Of a stretch of DNA of 64,000 nucleotides, positions 48,463 to 61,680 are shown piece after piece (position 1 is the first letter of the stretch; each line of letters starts with the position of its first letter). The translations under genes were made by a program, and so were the position numbers. The stretch comes from Sclerurus mexicanus. Lineage: Eukaryota > Chordata > Aves > Passeriformes > Furnariidae. The notes beneath the pieces were generated by a model, which made no database searches, had not been told where the DNA came from, and saw only the letters and a program-made list of their open reading frames with translations. The DNA lies in assembly GCA_013396755.1 (NCBI GenBank), contig VWZF01004054.1:1057230-1121229 (forward strand), in the 5' to 3' direction.

Positions 48463-48800
48463 GCAGAATTAGAGAACCAGTGAGTGTTTTGGAGAATACT
48501 GCCTGCGGGTCTGGGTTCGTCCCACCTGCTGAAAAATACCACAACCCCCCCTCATTCCCTCCACTGATTTTAGGTACCTTCAGCACGCTGTGTGTGCAGC
48601 CCATAACCCTGATTCTGTGGGTGGCTGCAGGGGTTAACTTTGCTGCCTGCACCAGGACAAGCTGGGAGTGCTCCAAAGCAGGTACTGCTGTATACACCTG
48701 TAACTGTAGTGATGAACACATATCAGTGCTCTTCTCCTTGTCTTCTTTCTGCCTTAGCTTTGCTGTGGGTGTTGGTATGGGATACAATTTTTCACGCCAT

Positions 48801-49038
48801 GCTGATTGTCGGGATTTTGGGTTATTTACACCAGGCTAATTGCTGTGGTATAGCAGTGTTCATGCTAAGCTAATCACCATGGTATTGGATTATTTATACT
48901 GAGCTCACTGCTGTGGTATTGGGTTATTTATGTTGAGCTTATTGCTCGGGTATTGTGTTATTCATGCCGTGCTCGTAGCTGTGGTATCGGGTTATTTATC
49001 TTGTGCTTTATCCCTGTGATATCTGATTAAACTGATTA
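48801..49038 (+). repeat. 34-bp tandem repeat, six full units plus a partial one
   Basis: Units start at 48801, 48835, 48869, 48903, 48937 and 48971, each exactly 34 bases, with a partial unit from 49005. Each opens with GCT and carries a GGTATTGGGTTATTTAT-like core. A typical unit opens GCTCACTGCTGTGGTATTGG. Units differ by roughly 15-35% yet show no length change. A more degenerate unit may precede at 48767. Confidence 0.92.
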
Positions 49039-51960
49039 AACCAGTTGCTCCTTTTGGTAGGCTATTCCGCCGTCCTATCCAGTATCTGAGAGGAAAATCC
49101 TCTCTTCTCTGCTCTCCAGATCAGGTTCACATTAATATTTTCTTTTGGTTGACCTTCTGTGAAGCCTCCTGGCAGTGGAACTCCACCAGAGAACTTGGAG
49201 GTAGGATCTGTAAGTGGCTGCACGAGCAGTGAAGATGTGTCAGAGCTGTCAGGGCTCTCCTGTACCAGCTCCATCTTTGGTCTTCAGACACCTGAGCAAT
49301 GCCTGTGTTACAAGCCCACTTTGTAAGTGATGGTCCTTTGGAGGCCTCTCTGAGTGACCAAACTGTAACATGCTGGAGTAAACCAAGACATTTGACGTGG
49401 TAATTTTTCTCCTCCAGCTCTGCAGATGCACCGCTGAGAAGGGAACAAGCTGTCATTTGCAGTTTTGGGAATGGGGGATGCTCTCTTGGAAAAAGGACTT
49501 TCTACTTTTCTGCAGGACTGTGATTGCAGCAGGGCTGGTGTCCAGCAGGAGTTATTTGAACCTGACTGATGCCTTTGATACCTACACAGGTAACACTGTC
49601 CCAAATCTCCGCGGCCACCAGAAGCCACTGAAACCCTCTTGGAATGTGCTGCTCTTTGCAGTCCCGTCCTCTCCTTGGCTTTGAGAGCCTCGCTGATGAA
49701 CTTCAGCTGGATGTCTGACTTCAGGAAGAGATGAATTTCGTCCTTAATCGATGTGTCCAAGGTCACACAGCAGGATTCCAGCCCTGCTATGCTCAGTCTC
49801 CCTCAGCCCCCCACATCCCCGTCCATTGCTCCAGTTTGAGCTGCGACTCTGCTCATCTCTGCTGGTGACACTCAAATGAAAATTATCAACTTAGTGGCAC
49901 CTGCTTTTCTTTAAATTGTTCCAGGATTTTTTTTGGTGACTCAGTACTATCTGTGTTTCAATACTGCAAACATTAAAGGTGCTTAAAACATCAGAAAAAA
50001 TAAATCATTGCGACAAATAAGCACTGATGGTAGCTTAGGAGAAAATCTTTTAAAGTGTTTTTGTTTGCCACCAGAATGCTGCTATGTATTATTCATTACA
50101 GCCTCTGAGCCTTAATTATTATTAGTGCTACTGATGATTGCTGGAAAAATAAACTGTAGCAGAAGGTGTCCGTCATTGTGTGAAGGGCATCTATATGTTG
50201 TGTAACTCACTGTACCCATTTGCATTAATCTCATTAGTCGCTCGCAGTGCCACTCCTGAGCTGCTCCTCGCTGGGAACTGCAGTGAGGGGACACACGTGC
50301 CCTGCCTGCCTTGCCCTCTGTGCCCACTCCCCACCTGGCTCTGCAGCACAGAGCTCATCAATCCATCTCTGGCTTTCTGCCTCCACTTCTCTGTACCTGG
50401 GGTTCCTCCTGTGGGACTGCTCGACCATTTTCAGCCCCCCTGGGCTGCCCTTCACAGTCTCACCTGCAGAGCTGAGGCACTTGTGACAGGGAGGATGAAG
50501 ATGTTCTGTTAGGAATAACCCTGATACCCACCTGGTGTCTTGAGGCAAATGCCAGAGAGCCACTGGAGTGAGTTCAAGAGGAAATTTTGAGTCAGCACCA
50601 AGCAATGCCTTTTAGCGTGCCCTGAACAGGACACGCACCCTTGTAGGCAGAGCACTCAAAGGCTCTGCCACTCCCTGCTCTCTCCCAGCCCCAGTCATTG
50701 AGATTCAGAGGTGATCAGTGTTTTCCTCACTCTATTCGCTGCAACACAATCCCATGTAACTCAGTCCAGCCCTGCACAGTACATCACTCATCATACCAGC
50801 CACACAAACAGCATCCTGCAGCCTCTCCTGGCATTAAACAGCACAGGGATGTACATGCTTGTGCCAGGAGCTCTGGGGTTGAGGGGAGAGAGTAATACAC
50901 CCTCCATCCCTCCCTGCTGGGCTGAAGTTCTGCATCCACCCCTCACTCACCCCAAGCCCTCTAGGAAGCTCAAAGTATCTCTGCTGACACCTAATTTACC
51001 CACTGCCTTGAAAGTCTCATTAATTGCCTGTTAGATCTTGTATGGCCTCTCTTGGAGGTGCCTGAACCGTGTGTGATCTCTGCACAAGAGTTTTGACAAA
51101 ATGCTGCACACACGTTGCCTTTGCATTTAGCAACTCTGACATCCCTGGCTCCACATTTGGGGCTCTCATTGGTGTCTGGAGGGAAGAAGGGGAGTTTTCT
51201 AGTCTAAAATTAAATCTCTGCCCCTTCTGTCTTGCATGACCTTGCTAAATCACTTGAACTTTTGAAGATTCAATTCTTCTCCCTGCTGTGTTAGGACAGA
51301 GGGGGGCAGTTTTGAAAGGCTGAGCACAGCAGAGCGTGTGGGCTGCTGGGACACAGGCAGGGTGGGGATGAATGGAGTGGAACCACTCTGTCCTTCGAAT
51401 GTCTGCAGGCACAGGGGGCACCACTGCCACAGATCAAGTCTCTTGGCCTGGTGTTCCCTACTGTGTGGTGCTTCTTGGTCAGCCCTCTCAAGCCTTCCGT
51501 GTGCCTCAAGGTATTTTGGATGTTCCCATGCCTCCTCTTTAATCCCCGTTTCTTCTCCCTTCTTAAAAACATCCCCACTAAGGGAACAAAGCAAAGGCTG
51601 GAAGAACAGTCAAGAGGTTTTCCTGAATCAGGCTGTGAAACACGTTGCCCCATGATGGACAAGTAGGTGTCAATGGGTCCAAGCACATGTAGTCTCTAAC
51701 CAGAGAGGCTCAACAATGTTCCATGAAATCCAGAAGCCTACAAGGCTCCAAAGGAGGGAAACATGTCTTAGTCACTTGCTTTCCCACTCCTGCTGCTATT
51801 GTCAGATGAATGCATTAGCTCCACAGAAGCACTTCAAAAGAGAAAAGGCAGCAGCTGAATCTCTCAAAAAGAAAACCAAACAAAAAAAAGAGATCATAGG
51901 ACAGCAGGACTGAATGGAAGGTATCCGCTGGGGAGGTGGGATGTGGGAGAAGTTTGATGT
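49039..51960. other. Intergenic, no gene recognised
   Basis: Possible AT-rich noncoding element near 49870-50240 (GCCTTAATTATTATTAGTGC, TGCATTAATCTCATTAG). Other open frames are short and domain-free. Confidence 0.55.
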
Positions 51961-51966
51961 CCTTGA

Positions 51967-52036
51967 TTTGCATGGGATGACGTGAACTCAAAGACATGGA
52001 TTGAAATCTTGGCCAGATCAATGTATCCCATGCAAA
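51967..52036. repeat. 12-bp perfect inverted repeat with octamer motif
   Basis: TTTGCATGGGAT (51967-51978) and its exact complement ATCCCATGCAAA (52025-52036) are separated by 46 bases. The left arm with its flanking A gives ATTTGCAT, the classic POU octamer. Confidence 0.85.
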
Positions 52037-52539
52037 GCAGACACCAAGTCGGGTACCATTTATTTTGTGTGATTATGGAAAGGAGGTCTCTATATGTCCT
52101 GTTTCCTATGTACAGATATGGAGGACTTTGGTTGTCCTCCTGCTTTGGCACAAATACTTGGATCCAGCTTTTTCTTCTCTATGCTCTGCTCTATGATGCC
52201 CTGGCTGCTTTCTTGAGCCACCCTAGTGGCAATGTAAAATCTTTACTGGGTTTTACATTACCCTTAGACACACAAAACAGCTGCTGCCTTCAGCAAAGAT
52301 TGAAGGAAGAGCTCAGGATTTACCCAGCAGTTTTCTGCCCTGTTTCTGGGGCCCTTTGCAGTGAGAGGCAGCAGATCAGGGGTGATGTTCTGCTGGGAGC
52401 ACAGGAGGATGGATCTCCGGGCTTCTCTGTGACAGCCAGCAGCCCTCAGGCTGTCCTTAGAGCCACAATACCAAAGATCCTTTCTGGGATTTGCGTGTTT
52501 AAAAGCTGGAGCTAATCTCATAAATGGATGTGTAAAGTG

Positions 52540-53000
52540 CTGGACATTTACACTCGGATTGTTGAAACCATATGGTCATGGGGCCACGGAGGGTGTTTCT
52601 CTGATTGTAATGCAGAAATATGCATTACATCTAAATTGACACTGCAAACTGACTGGAGCCTGGTATTAGAGAAGATTAAATTAACCCCCAGCAATAGCAG
52701 CATATTACAAAAATGGTTAGATCTTAATAAATTGAAAATGATAACAGTGGCAAAAGCTGTACATTTTCCCTCATGTTCCTTTATTGCTGTAACACTTCTT
52801 TCCAGTTTGTTGCTTCCGTGGGTTTTATTAGCACATTTCAGTGGAGTAGATTTGCTCTGAAGTGATAAAAGCCGACTGTAATCAGAAAGCTTTATGTTAT
52901 CTGCAGCAAACAATGGTAAATGCCACCTGAGAAGGGCTCTGCTCAATGCCTTCATTACTGTGATTAGTCTAAGAAGGTAGGAGATAGCAACAAACTTCAA
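52540..53000. promoter_or_regulatory. Candidate conserved noncoding element with inverted repeat
   Basis: It includes a perfect 9-bp inverted repeat, TGTAATGCA (52606-52614) and TGCATTACA (52621-52629), with a 6-base spacer, followed by AGATTAAATTAACCC and TCTTAATAAATTG. Such a palindromic ATGCA/TAAT arrangement would suit a POU or homeodomain dimer. Conservation is untested. Confidence 0.35.
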
Positions 53001-56000
53001 ACTCGCTGATAACAGACTTTAAGAACACAACAAACACAGAGCACCCTGCACTTCAACCTAGCAAGGAGACAACTCCACTCCCAACACACCGTGACTATTC
53101 CGTGTGCACAGACCTGTCAGTGTGACAAGGTCTCCCCACCTGTGGGCAGGTGGATCCCCCCAGAGCAGTGACCAGTGGTCCTTGTGGGTCCCTTGCCACT
53201 GGAGGTAGTCTGTGATCCTGCCAGGTAGGTGGGAATCAAAGCTCTGATTCAGCAAAGCACTTGCCTCAGTGCAACTTAAACATGTCCATAAATCACGGTG
53301 CACGTGATTCCTAAGAACGGATTTGGGTTGTTTTGGAACCTGATGTTTCCAGAAGTGTGAGAAAGTGGACTTGAATTTCCTCACTTGTTTGCTGGCTTGG
53401 TATAAATTATCAGCAAACACTGGTTTTAGTTCGGGGATAAAAACCTTTACAGGCCTATGTACCTCCTTCAAATTGGACTTCTAAACTCAGTCCTACCACG
53501 TGTCTGTCAAAAGCTGAAAATTCCAGTGACACAAGTTGGTGAGACCTAGCAGGATCCTACCACACTTACCTCTTTTTGTGCATCTTCTTGAAATTTTTGG
53601 TAGCAGCTCCTTGGATAAAGAGTCCTGTCCTTTGTCCACCCTGGGCACAAGGGCAGAAAAGATTTGGCTGCTGCCGGGACCTTACTCTGGTCCTCTGTAA
53701 GAGGGGGAATTTTGCTTGTGCAGATTAGGTTTGAGATGAAACAAGATGGTTGTGCAACTATATCCTAATAAATGCTGCTTCTCCTTTTGTAAAAGCTTTT
53801 AGTTTTTTTTTTTAATTTTTTTTATTTATTTTTTTTTAAAATAGTGTCCATGTAAATACGGAAGGTTTTTCTGGTGGTTTTTTTTGGTGTGGGTTTTGGT
53901 TTTTGGGGTTTTTTTTTTGGCTGACAGCCACAATCACTCCAGGTGAAAGCATCGTTATCTTGGTTTACAGCCCCTGTGGTTTGGGTCCAACAACCACCAA
54001 CAGGAGAGCTTTCTGAATGGGTACCCAGTCCTAGAGGGCACCTCGGGGCTGTGGCAGGGATGGGTTGGCACATGATAGTGTGGAAGCCAAGGCTTGGCTG
54101 GGGGGCCCTGTGACCACAGGGAGAGGTAACAGAAGCCAGCTGGGCTATCACTTCCCTTGGCACCACAACGACCTTTCAGAATAAAAACACTCCAACTTCC
54201 AGCAAGAAAAATTAATTTTGTGTCTAATTTCTAAACATGAAGTGAATACTTCCAGAGGACAGATAAATCTCATTGAAATATCCCTTAGAAAAACAGCAGT
54301 AAAAGCTTTTTTGAAGGAAAATCACTTTGGACAGAAATATTGTGCTCAGGCATGAGCTGCTCAGAAGGGTTTGCCTTCAGTCCAGGAACCAGCACTTGGC
54401 TTTCCAGGCAGCGTGTGGAGCTTGCACGCTCGCTGCAGGTAGTTGGACGTGTCCAGCATGACATATAACCCTCACTGAAATACACTCACTTCCCAGCACT
54501 GTTGACAAATGCAAAAGGCAGAAATCTCAAAGAGATGCGGGAAGAGCAATCCTGCTGCCAAAAGGTTAGTTTTGAAGTGTTTGACATTTTCTACCCGAGC
54601 TGAGCAAATCATTTATCTGATTAATTTAGTTTCCTCTCTGTTCTGTGAGTTGTCCAGGAGCTGTTGCTGAGGTTTGCTCAGGTTCATTTGTTATCTGAAG
54701 TTCCTGCCTGGGTCTGCAGCTTGTTTGTGGGCAGTTTGTTATAAAGTCACCAAATTCAGAGCTCTGCTCATTGCTCTTGATGGGGAATACAAGGCAGGAT
54801 ATTGTTTTAGCTCTCTGATGGGGTTGTCTAATGCTTTGAATCAGATTTCTGATGTGACTGCAAGTGAAATTTGTTGTCTATAAATGATCTTTGCTGTTTG
54901 CCTAAAGGTCATTGCAGCTGTGGAGACTTCTGCTGGTCCTCAGGACAGCTCTTAAGGTGGCAAAGGACTGTCCTGAAAGTCCAGGCTGACCAGGTGATGA
55001 GACCATAGGAAAAGCTCCATGGGCAGCAAGACCTTTCTGTCCTGACACCTTTTGTCTGGGAATAATCTTCGACAATATTCAATTTTGGGACACGGAATCA
55101 CAATTTTGGCAATGGGTTTCTGCAAATGAATGACAGCCCTTTATCCAGGAAAGAAATCCCTCCAGCTCTGCATCCACACAGAAACCTTGACAACAGGTTG
55201 CTTTCAAAGAGTCCACCCTTGGGTTTGAATATCATGAACTGTTAGATAAATCAATATATTCTGCTCCTCAATCTGGTATTGATAACTGAGGCACTGGAAA
55301 TAAACATTTTTGATTTTAAGGTATTAAATCAGATGAATAAATAAATAAATAATCTGCCTTTTGCTAATTTCGTCTTCTGCCACATTTTTACAACATACAC
55401 ATCCCTCTAACTGGCAGGTCGAGTCTCTACCCCAAAAACACTATTTTCCATAACAAACTAAGAATTAATGTAATACCACATGATAGAGGGAATTACAGCA
55501 CTATATGTGTGTAGTACAGCATCAAAGTGGGAATAATGAATCTGGGGTTTGCATAATTGAGATGTTATATACTGGGGCTGGAGGGCTTGTCTCACTGTTC
55601 AACACTCAGCAAATAATTTTATAAAATTACATCCGTATTTTTCTGCTTTGTAAGAACAATCTGAGTTACTTTGTTTATCCTTTCAGTGGCACTTGGCACG
55701 TCTTGCTGATCTCTGCATTCCTATGGGCTCAGTGCCTGAGTGTTTGGGTGTAGGCTGAGGGACTTTGTAATGGAGACAGAAAGGAATGGGAATTTCTGAT
55801 CTGTGGAAAATTCTGACATTTTGAAATAAATAACTATTGCAAAGCATGATTAACGGTCACACTTGTGGAGTTTTCTGCCAATGCTTTTGTCAGGAGTCTT
55901 GGTTCAGTGCCATCAAGACATGTTTTTTCAATAATGTCCAATCACTTTATTTGGTGATACTAAACCAAAATGAACAAAGTCCAAGGGAAAGCTGCAGACC

Positions 56001-59000
56001 TTTTAATTAAGATATGATAGATTATATAAACCAGCTACACTTGCTGCATTACAATGAGGGTGCAAGGAGATGCTAAAAGAGTGGCAATGGATTAAAACCA
56101 GGAATGTTTTCCCTTCTGAGAAGTGAGGAGAAGTCAAGGCAATGCCTTTGAATTGAGCTCCCATCTGAGAGCAGCAGCCCTGGTGTGTCCAGGGGTGGGA
56201 GAGGCAGCACCTGGACCAAGACCACAGTCTGGACCCACCACACTCAGAACTTGGGCCCTAAAACAGAAAAACTGCCTCTACCATACACAACATGTCTGTG
56301 CAAAGGTAAATTTTACCCCAAATTATTCTGTTTATGCACTTCTAGCTTCAACTAGAAATTGCAGATCCTGGGAACTTCTCATCATTAGAAGGTAAAATAG
56401 ATCTTTGTCTCTTTTTATTTGGCTTTTATTTTTCAAAGGTCCCATTTGTTTGCTTCACTTACTGACATTTTTCATGCATTCCCAAGGAAATAATACACCA
56501 CAGGCATTAAAACTTGGCAGCTTCCAAAGACATCCAAGAGTACCTCCCTCTTAGAGCATTTGGTGGGACTTCACCCAGCCACCGGGCCTTTCTGGTGCAA
56601 CTGCATTTATATTCAGAGGGAAAGAGAAGGTGTTTCAGGCTGCTCTGGCCACGTGGGGAAGAGTTCTATGAAACATCACAGCTGGACTGATCCTACTGCA
56701 ACAACAAAAAGTGCCTGTTGGACAAAAATTCCCAGTAAGGACACAGTGTGTTACATACACAGTGTCCCTCCACCTGCTGTGCCGTTCTCTTTTGCTCTGT
56801 GATAGCTCTAATGTCAGGAAATTTCATCTGAAAGATTTTATTGCTTGTGAGTTGGGATAAAGAAGTCCCTTGAAGACCCTGTTAGAGGTGGATCAGAGTC
56901 TTTGACAAAACCAAAATTGCCATGTATTTAAATAGTTTGGCATAAATCTTAAATTATATTCCCAGTTGGTTTTACAGAGAACTGGCATTCGTACTTATTG
57001 AAATCACCTGACACTCGTCATTATGAAAACACTGTTGGCAGTCAGTTATAATTTTGCCAAAAAAAACCCAAACTCACAAAGGAAACCCCAATCCCACCCT
57101 GCCCCTAAAATACCCACCCACCCAACAACAACATCACCCAAACCACATCGATAAAAGCCAACCCCAGAGCACTGCCCTCATTTCCCTTGTTCTCCTCCTC
57201 CTCCTTTCAGGTCCCCTTGCCTGTCTGACTCCCCCCTGCTTGTTTCTGGAGTGGCTTTATCAATGTCTGCCTCTTCCCTTTGAAGTCCTCCTTGCCTCCT
57301 TGTTGAGCACACTTTGAACAATGGTTCTCTAATTGCTCTTCAGAGAAAACGGGTGAACAACCTGGAAGGGCCCTCTAGCTGTGCCAGGGGAGAGGGACTG
57401 TTTTCAGCAAAGGTTGTATTTGAAGAACTGTTTCTCTACTATCGCTGCGAGCTGGCTGTGTCAGCATCAGGCTCTTTATTCTGAGCACCTCCAGCTCCGA
57501 AAGCAGCCCATGTGGAACCACCACGGCCAGAGATTGCCAGAGAAAAAGATGCCACGTTTTCCTTCAGTTGACCTTGGAACTGTTAAGTGAAGGCACTCTG
57601 GAGAATACCTTGGGCATACCATGGACTTCTTTGATCAGGACATGAAAGGACACAGTGTCAAGCAGTGCTGCTCTAAAATCTGATGGGGTGATCCATCATT
57701 CCCACACAGATGGAGAAGTGCCACTCTCTCGTTTGATCACCTTGGTCTGACCTTGAAAATCTCCTCCTAAGTGCTGGAAGGAAATGTCACACAGTGACTA
57801 TCATTAGAGTTTCTTGACTACCTGACCAAAGGGAAAAGGCTTCTCAGGTGGAAAAACTGAAATTAACCATCTTTAGCAATTCTCTGCAGTGGAAAAGGGG
57901 AGGAAAAATTGCTCCACAATCAATTAAATACCCTCGGGCTGATTGATTTTGGAAAGCTCTATTTAATACCTGCATATTTAAGTTTAAATTTGATGAAACG
58001 AGGCTTGGACTGGAAACATTAGTCCAAACAAAACCCCTTACAGTATTTTAACCTATTTATCCTAAGTATACAGTAATCTGTAATAAATTCCCTGATCCCT
58101 ATAGGAATTTGGTGCCTTTGAAAGGCTCTAAACAAGGCAACTTTTGGCTTCAGAGGGCTGTGAAGAAGCGTCTACAAGCAGAGTATTTCTCCCAGTTCCA
58201 CTGGAGGTCAGTGCAGCCTTACAGTTCTGCTGGCACCAGTGTCCTCGCTCTGATCTAGTGCTACAGCTAAACAAAAACCCCTGTAGAGCTGTTTTTAAAG
58301 TAGATTTGTGTAGTAATAAATACGGGCTTAAGAACTGTGTTTGGTGGTTATATTTGGAACATCCTAGCAGGGATGTGAGAAGCTAAACTCGTTTGGGTCT
58401 TCTTTTTTTTCCCCCCTTTTTTTTTGTTGTTGTGGCTCTTGTTTTTGAAGAGCTCGGGGTGATTTTTTCTTGCAAAGTAAAATTACTTGGAATACAAAAG
58501 CAGCAGATTTTGTGACATGTTTTCATAGCTCCAGAGAAATGCATATCTTCGAGTTGCCAGCCTGCCAGAGGAACGAGGTAAGTGCGGTCCAGAGTGTGTC
58601 CTGTGCACTCGGGGGCTGTGCACCACACCGTGTTTTACAGTGATTTAAATGGGAACTTGCTCAAATCGATGCTTTCCTCTCTCTCTGCCTCCCTAGTCTC
58701 CCTCCCCTTTGTGGCTGTAGGGCATCCACACACCACACTCACCCCTCTTAACTGTGGTGCTGCACTCGAGTGAGCTCCAAATGATCCCCTTTGGATTATG
58801 GCTCTCCATGTGAGGACTGAAACAACCCAAAAAGCTGCCAGCAAAACCCAAGCTGAGTGGTTTAAAGTTACCCCAGACAAGCTACTGGGGTTGTGGGTGA
58901 GCCCTTAGGGCTTTAATGCACATCTGCTCCTCTGACATGAGCACACTGTGGGTCACCTGCTTCCCTGTCCGGCTCTATCACAACAGATCCTGGAACCTAC

Positions 59001-60950
59001 AGGACTTCACAGACAGACCCTCCAAAATACAAAAGGAGAGAAGAACAAAGAAGGAAAATCTGAGTACTGGATGCCACAACAGATGTATTTTTTGGCTGTA
59101 CTGGCCAGAAAGCTCATTAGCAGAAGGGGCTGCAAACCTCAGTTTCCCCTCCCTGAAGCAAAGGAAAGCTTCAGCTTTTTGGGTTTGCGTCCTTCCTCCC
59201 CTCCCTGAAGGGGAATAGGGGTGGAAACTCTCTCCAGCTGAGCTGGCCATAAAGGACACTGTGTCCAGGATGTTTAGGTCTCAGTTAAATTCAGAGTATG
59301 TTTAGCTGAGTCAAAGTCACGTTGGCAGAGTTGATTATCAGGCTCAGCCTCCTTTATACGCTCAAACACAGACATTTCCAAACACGCTGGTTGGACCGTG
59401 GAGGATTTCTTGTATTGGAGCAATCTCAGAAAGGAAATGCTGACAGCTGTATCCACTGCTTAATTTAAAACTCAGCTGGAACAAGACCTGGGCAAAAGAT
59501 TATTGCGAAGTGACTCTCATTCGCGGTTGTTCCATTACTGAAGCAACAAGTCCTACCACAAGCTGCCCTCCCTGTGTCCTTGTACCTTGACTTAATTTCC
59601 CTCTTGGTTCCTGCAGTAATATCGTTCTGCTCCGGAACTTCATATCACCATCCCCCCTCCTGCTCCGAGCCTGCTCTGCTTGGCCCATTTTGCATATAGA
59701 GACCCTTGCAGTGCTCCTGGCTTGTCTTCTGGAGGGCTGTGGGATGCCTCAGGAAGGTTTCCTTTGCTTGGATTTGGCAGCTCCCCTCCGTGCCCTCCCT
59801 CCCAGCTCGCACTGGGTGGCAAACAAGCTCTTTGCCTCTTCCCCTGCCTTTTGCTGTCCAGTAGGTGAGGCTTGGCTTTGCAATTGGGTTTAGGGCTCTT
59901 TGGGGAGCAGTGTTGTGGGTTCCCAAGCCATTCCTTATCCCTTCATTCTGTATCTCCCCAGAACCATCCAATCTACCAGTGTCGTATTTCCCCCAAATAA
60001 AGGAACCTTTGGTGAGATCACCTCTCCCAGGTCTCTGCAGCCGATGATTAAATGTGACAGTATTTTCCGTTTTAAATTCTATGATTCCCATGTCTTTCTC
60101 ACACTCTCATGGAGAAAAAAAAAAAAAAGCCCCTTACAGACCAGAATTTGGAAAGCTGGAAGCTTTGGCTTTGTTTTTAGAATTAGCAAGTCTTTCTCCC
60201 AAGTAATTTTGTACAATATATGTTTTATATTTCTCTACTCCTTTCCATGACTTATTTTATGCTAATAGTTCCCTAAGTATTATTAATTAGATTTTTTTTT
60301 TGGAGCAAGAGAAAGTTCTTGAAAGTTAATTAAAAGTTGCATGCAGTAATTGTGCAAAAGTAGCTTTTCCATTCTAAAAATTAAACCTCTATAATTAAAA
60401 TCCGATATTCATTTAAAGATTCAAATGGGGTGTTTATTACCCATTTGTTATTATTTATTTTTTTTGCTGCTTCAGGAGTGTGATTGCTCCAGCAGAGGGA
60501 AAGCAATCCAGCCCCAGTGGTGCTGTGCCCCCTCCCTCCTGTCCCCTCTCTGGGAAATAGGGCACTTCCATCACCCCGATTATGTCATCCTGCTCAGCGA
60601 ATGACTGACTTGGGAATGGAGGGACAGGGACACGTGTTCACACGTATCTCGATCTCTTCCCCTAACAGCCTGTCACTTATTTTTTTTTCCTTTCCCCAGG
60701 ATGTGAAAAAATTGTTGTCTTGTTATCTCAAGGCTGGAATATAGATTTCAGAAGCTATCAGCATCTCATATTTGCCAGCAAGAGGCTACTTACTGCACAT
60801 TCAAATAACACCGAGCCTGGAAATCAAAACAGACCCACTTGGCAGATCCAAAGAAACGTTAGGAGGAGGGTTTGGATGCTGGTGTAGATCCCAAGTGACT
60901 CTGCTGTCCACAGCGTGTCAGTGGATTTGGATCACCCCCAAGGCCCTGGT
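53001..60950. other. Intergenic, no gene recognised
   Basis: T-rich low-complexity DNA lies at about 53795-53930 and near 58400-58440, with a short AATA run near 55335-55352. No ORF longer than about 150 codons and none with a domain is seen. An AT-rich piece at 60240-60450 could be a small noncoding element. Confidence 0.55.
53795..53930. repeat. T-rich low-complexity tract
   Basis: Runs of up to 12 T interrupted by A or G/GT, such as TTTTGGTTTTTGGGG near the right side. Confidence 0.8.
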
Positions 60951-60954
60951 GCTC

Positions 60955-61049
60955 TGGATGGATGGATGGATGGATGGATGGATGGATGGATGGATGGAGG
61001 GATGGAGGGATGGATGGAGGGATGGATGGATGGATGGATGGAGGGATGG
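60955..61049. repeat. (TGGA)n microsatellite with GGGA variants
   Basis: About 24 tetranucleotide units; the left third is pure TGGA while the right part has interspersed AGGG-containing variants. Six open frames on both strands translate it and are not genes. Confidence 0.95.
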
Positions 61050-61479
61050 TAAGAGAACCCTGATGGCCAAGGCTGTACTCCCACGTTGTTTCCAGCACTG
61101 AAGTGCTCAAAAAGATGTGGAAGAGGAAGGGTCAAGCTTTTCAAAGGTGACTTCTGTTTAATTATCAAACTTTAGACACCAGGGAAGGGACATAATTTTC
61201 CTGCTTTGCATTTCTTGCCCATCAAGCATGCTCAAGGAAGCCCAGTTGGCTATGTATGCTTAGACATGCCTTTGGAGTCCCTCAAAAATCCAACATCACA
61301 TTCCAAAATTCCAGGAAGCCCAAGCCCTGCCAGTGTCCACTAATTAGTGATGACTAACAATAATCTCTCTTTTGGCTCCAGAAGTGGCCCAAAATTAGTG
61401 ACAAAGTCACCCCTTCATGTACCCAGCACAGTGTGAACAACCTCACGTAGGACTTTCTTGTGTGTTCCAGAGTTCAATA

Positions 61480-61680
61480 CCAAGCAGATATACATCATTA
61501 TCATAAAGTTATTAATTATTGTGCTGAGCTAATGTCACCCATTTCTCTTAGAATGGCTTTTACCTCTCTAAAATGCATAGCACGCCAATAAAACAAGAGA
61601 GTGGTGTAATAACTGGCATATAATTAATAATTATCAATAACGAATGCATAATCAACTCAGAACACCTCGTGCTGTGTTTA
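61480..61680. promoter_or_regulatory. Candidate conserved noncoding element
   Basis: AT-rich block with AAGTTATTAATTATTGTGC, CACGCCAATAAAAC and CATATAATTAATAATTATC. Dense homeodomain-type cores; composition and motif evidence only. Confidence 0.35.

Noticed and set aside
48354..48839. 161-codon plus-strand ORF
   Set aside because: It starts inside an antisense CR1 copy and runs into the 34-bp repeat array.
51982..52515. 177-codon plus-strand open frame
   Set aside because: It opens with GTG, not ATG, spans an inverted repeat and shows no domain or splice structure.
60772..61168. ORFs with WMDG or HPSI repeats
   Set aside because: They are translations of the (TGGA)n microsatellite.
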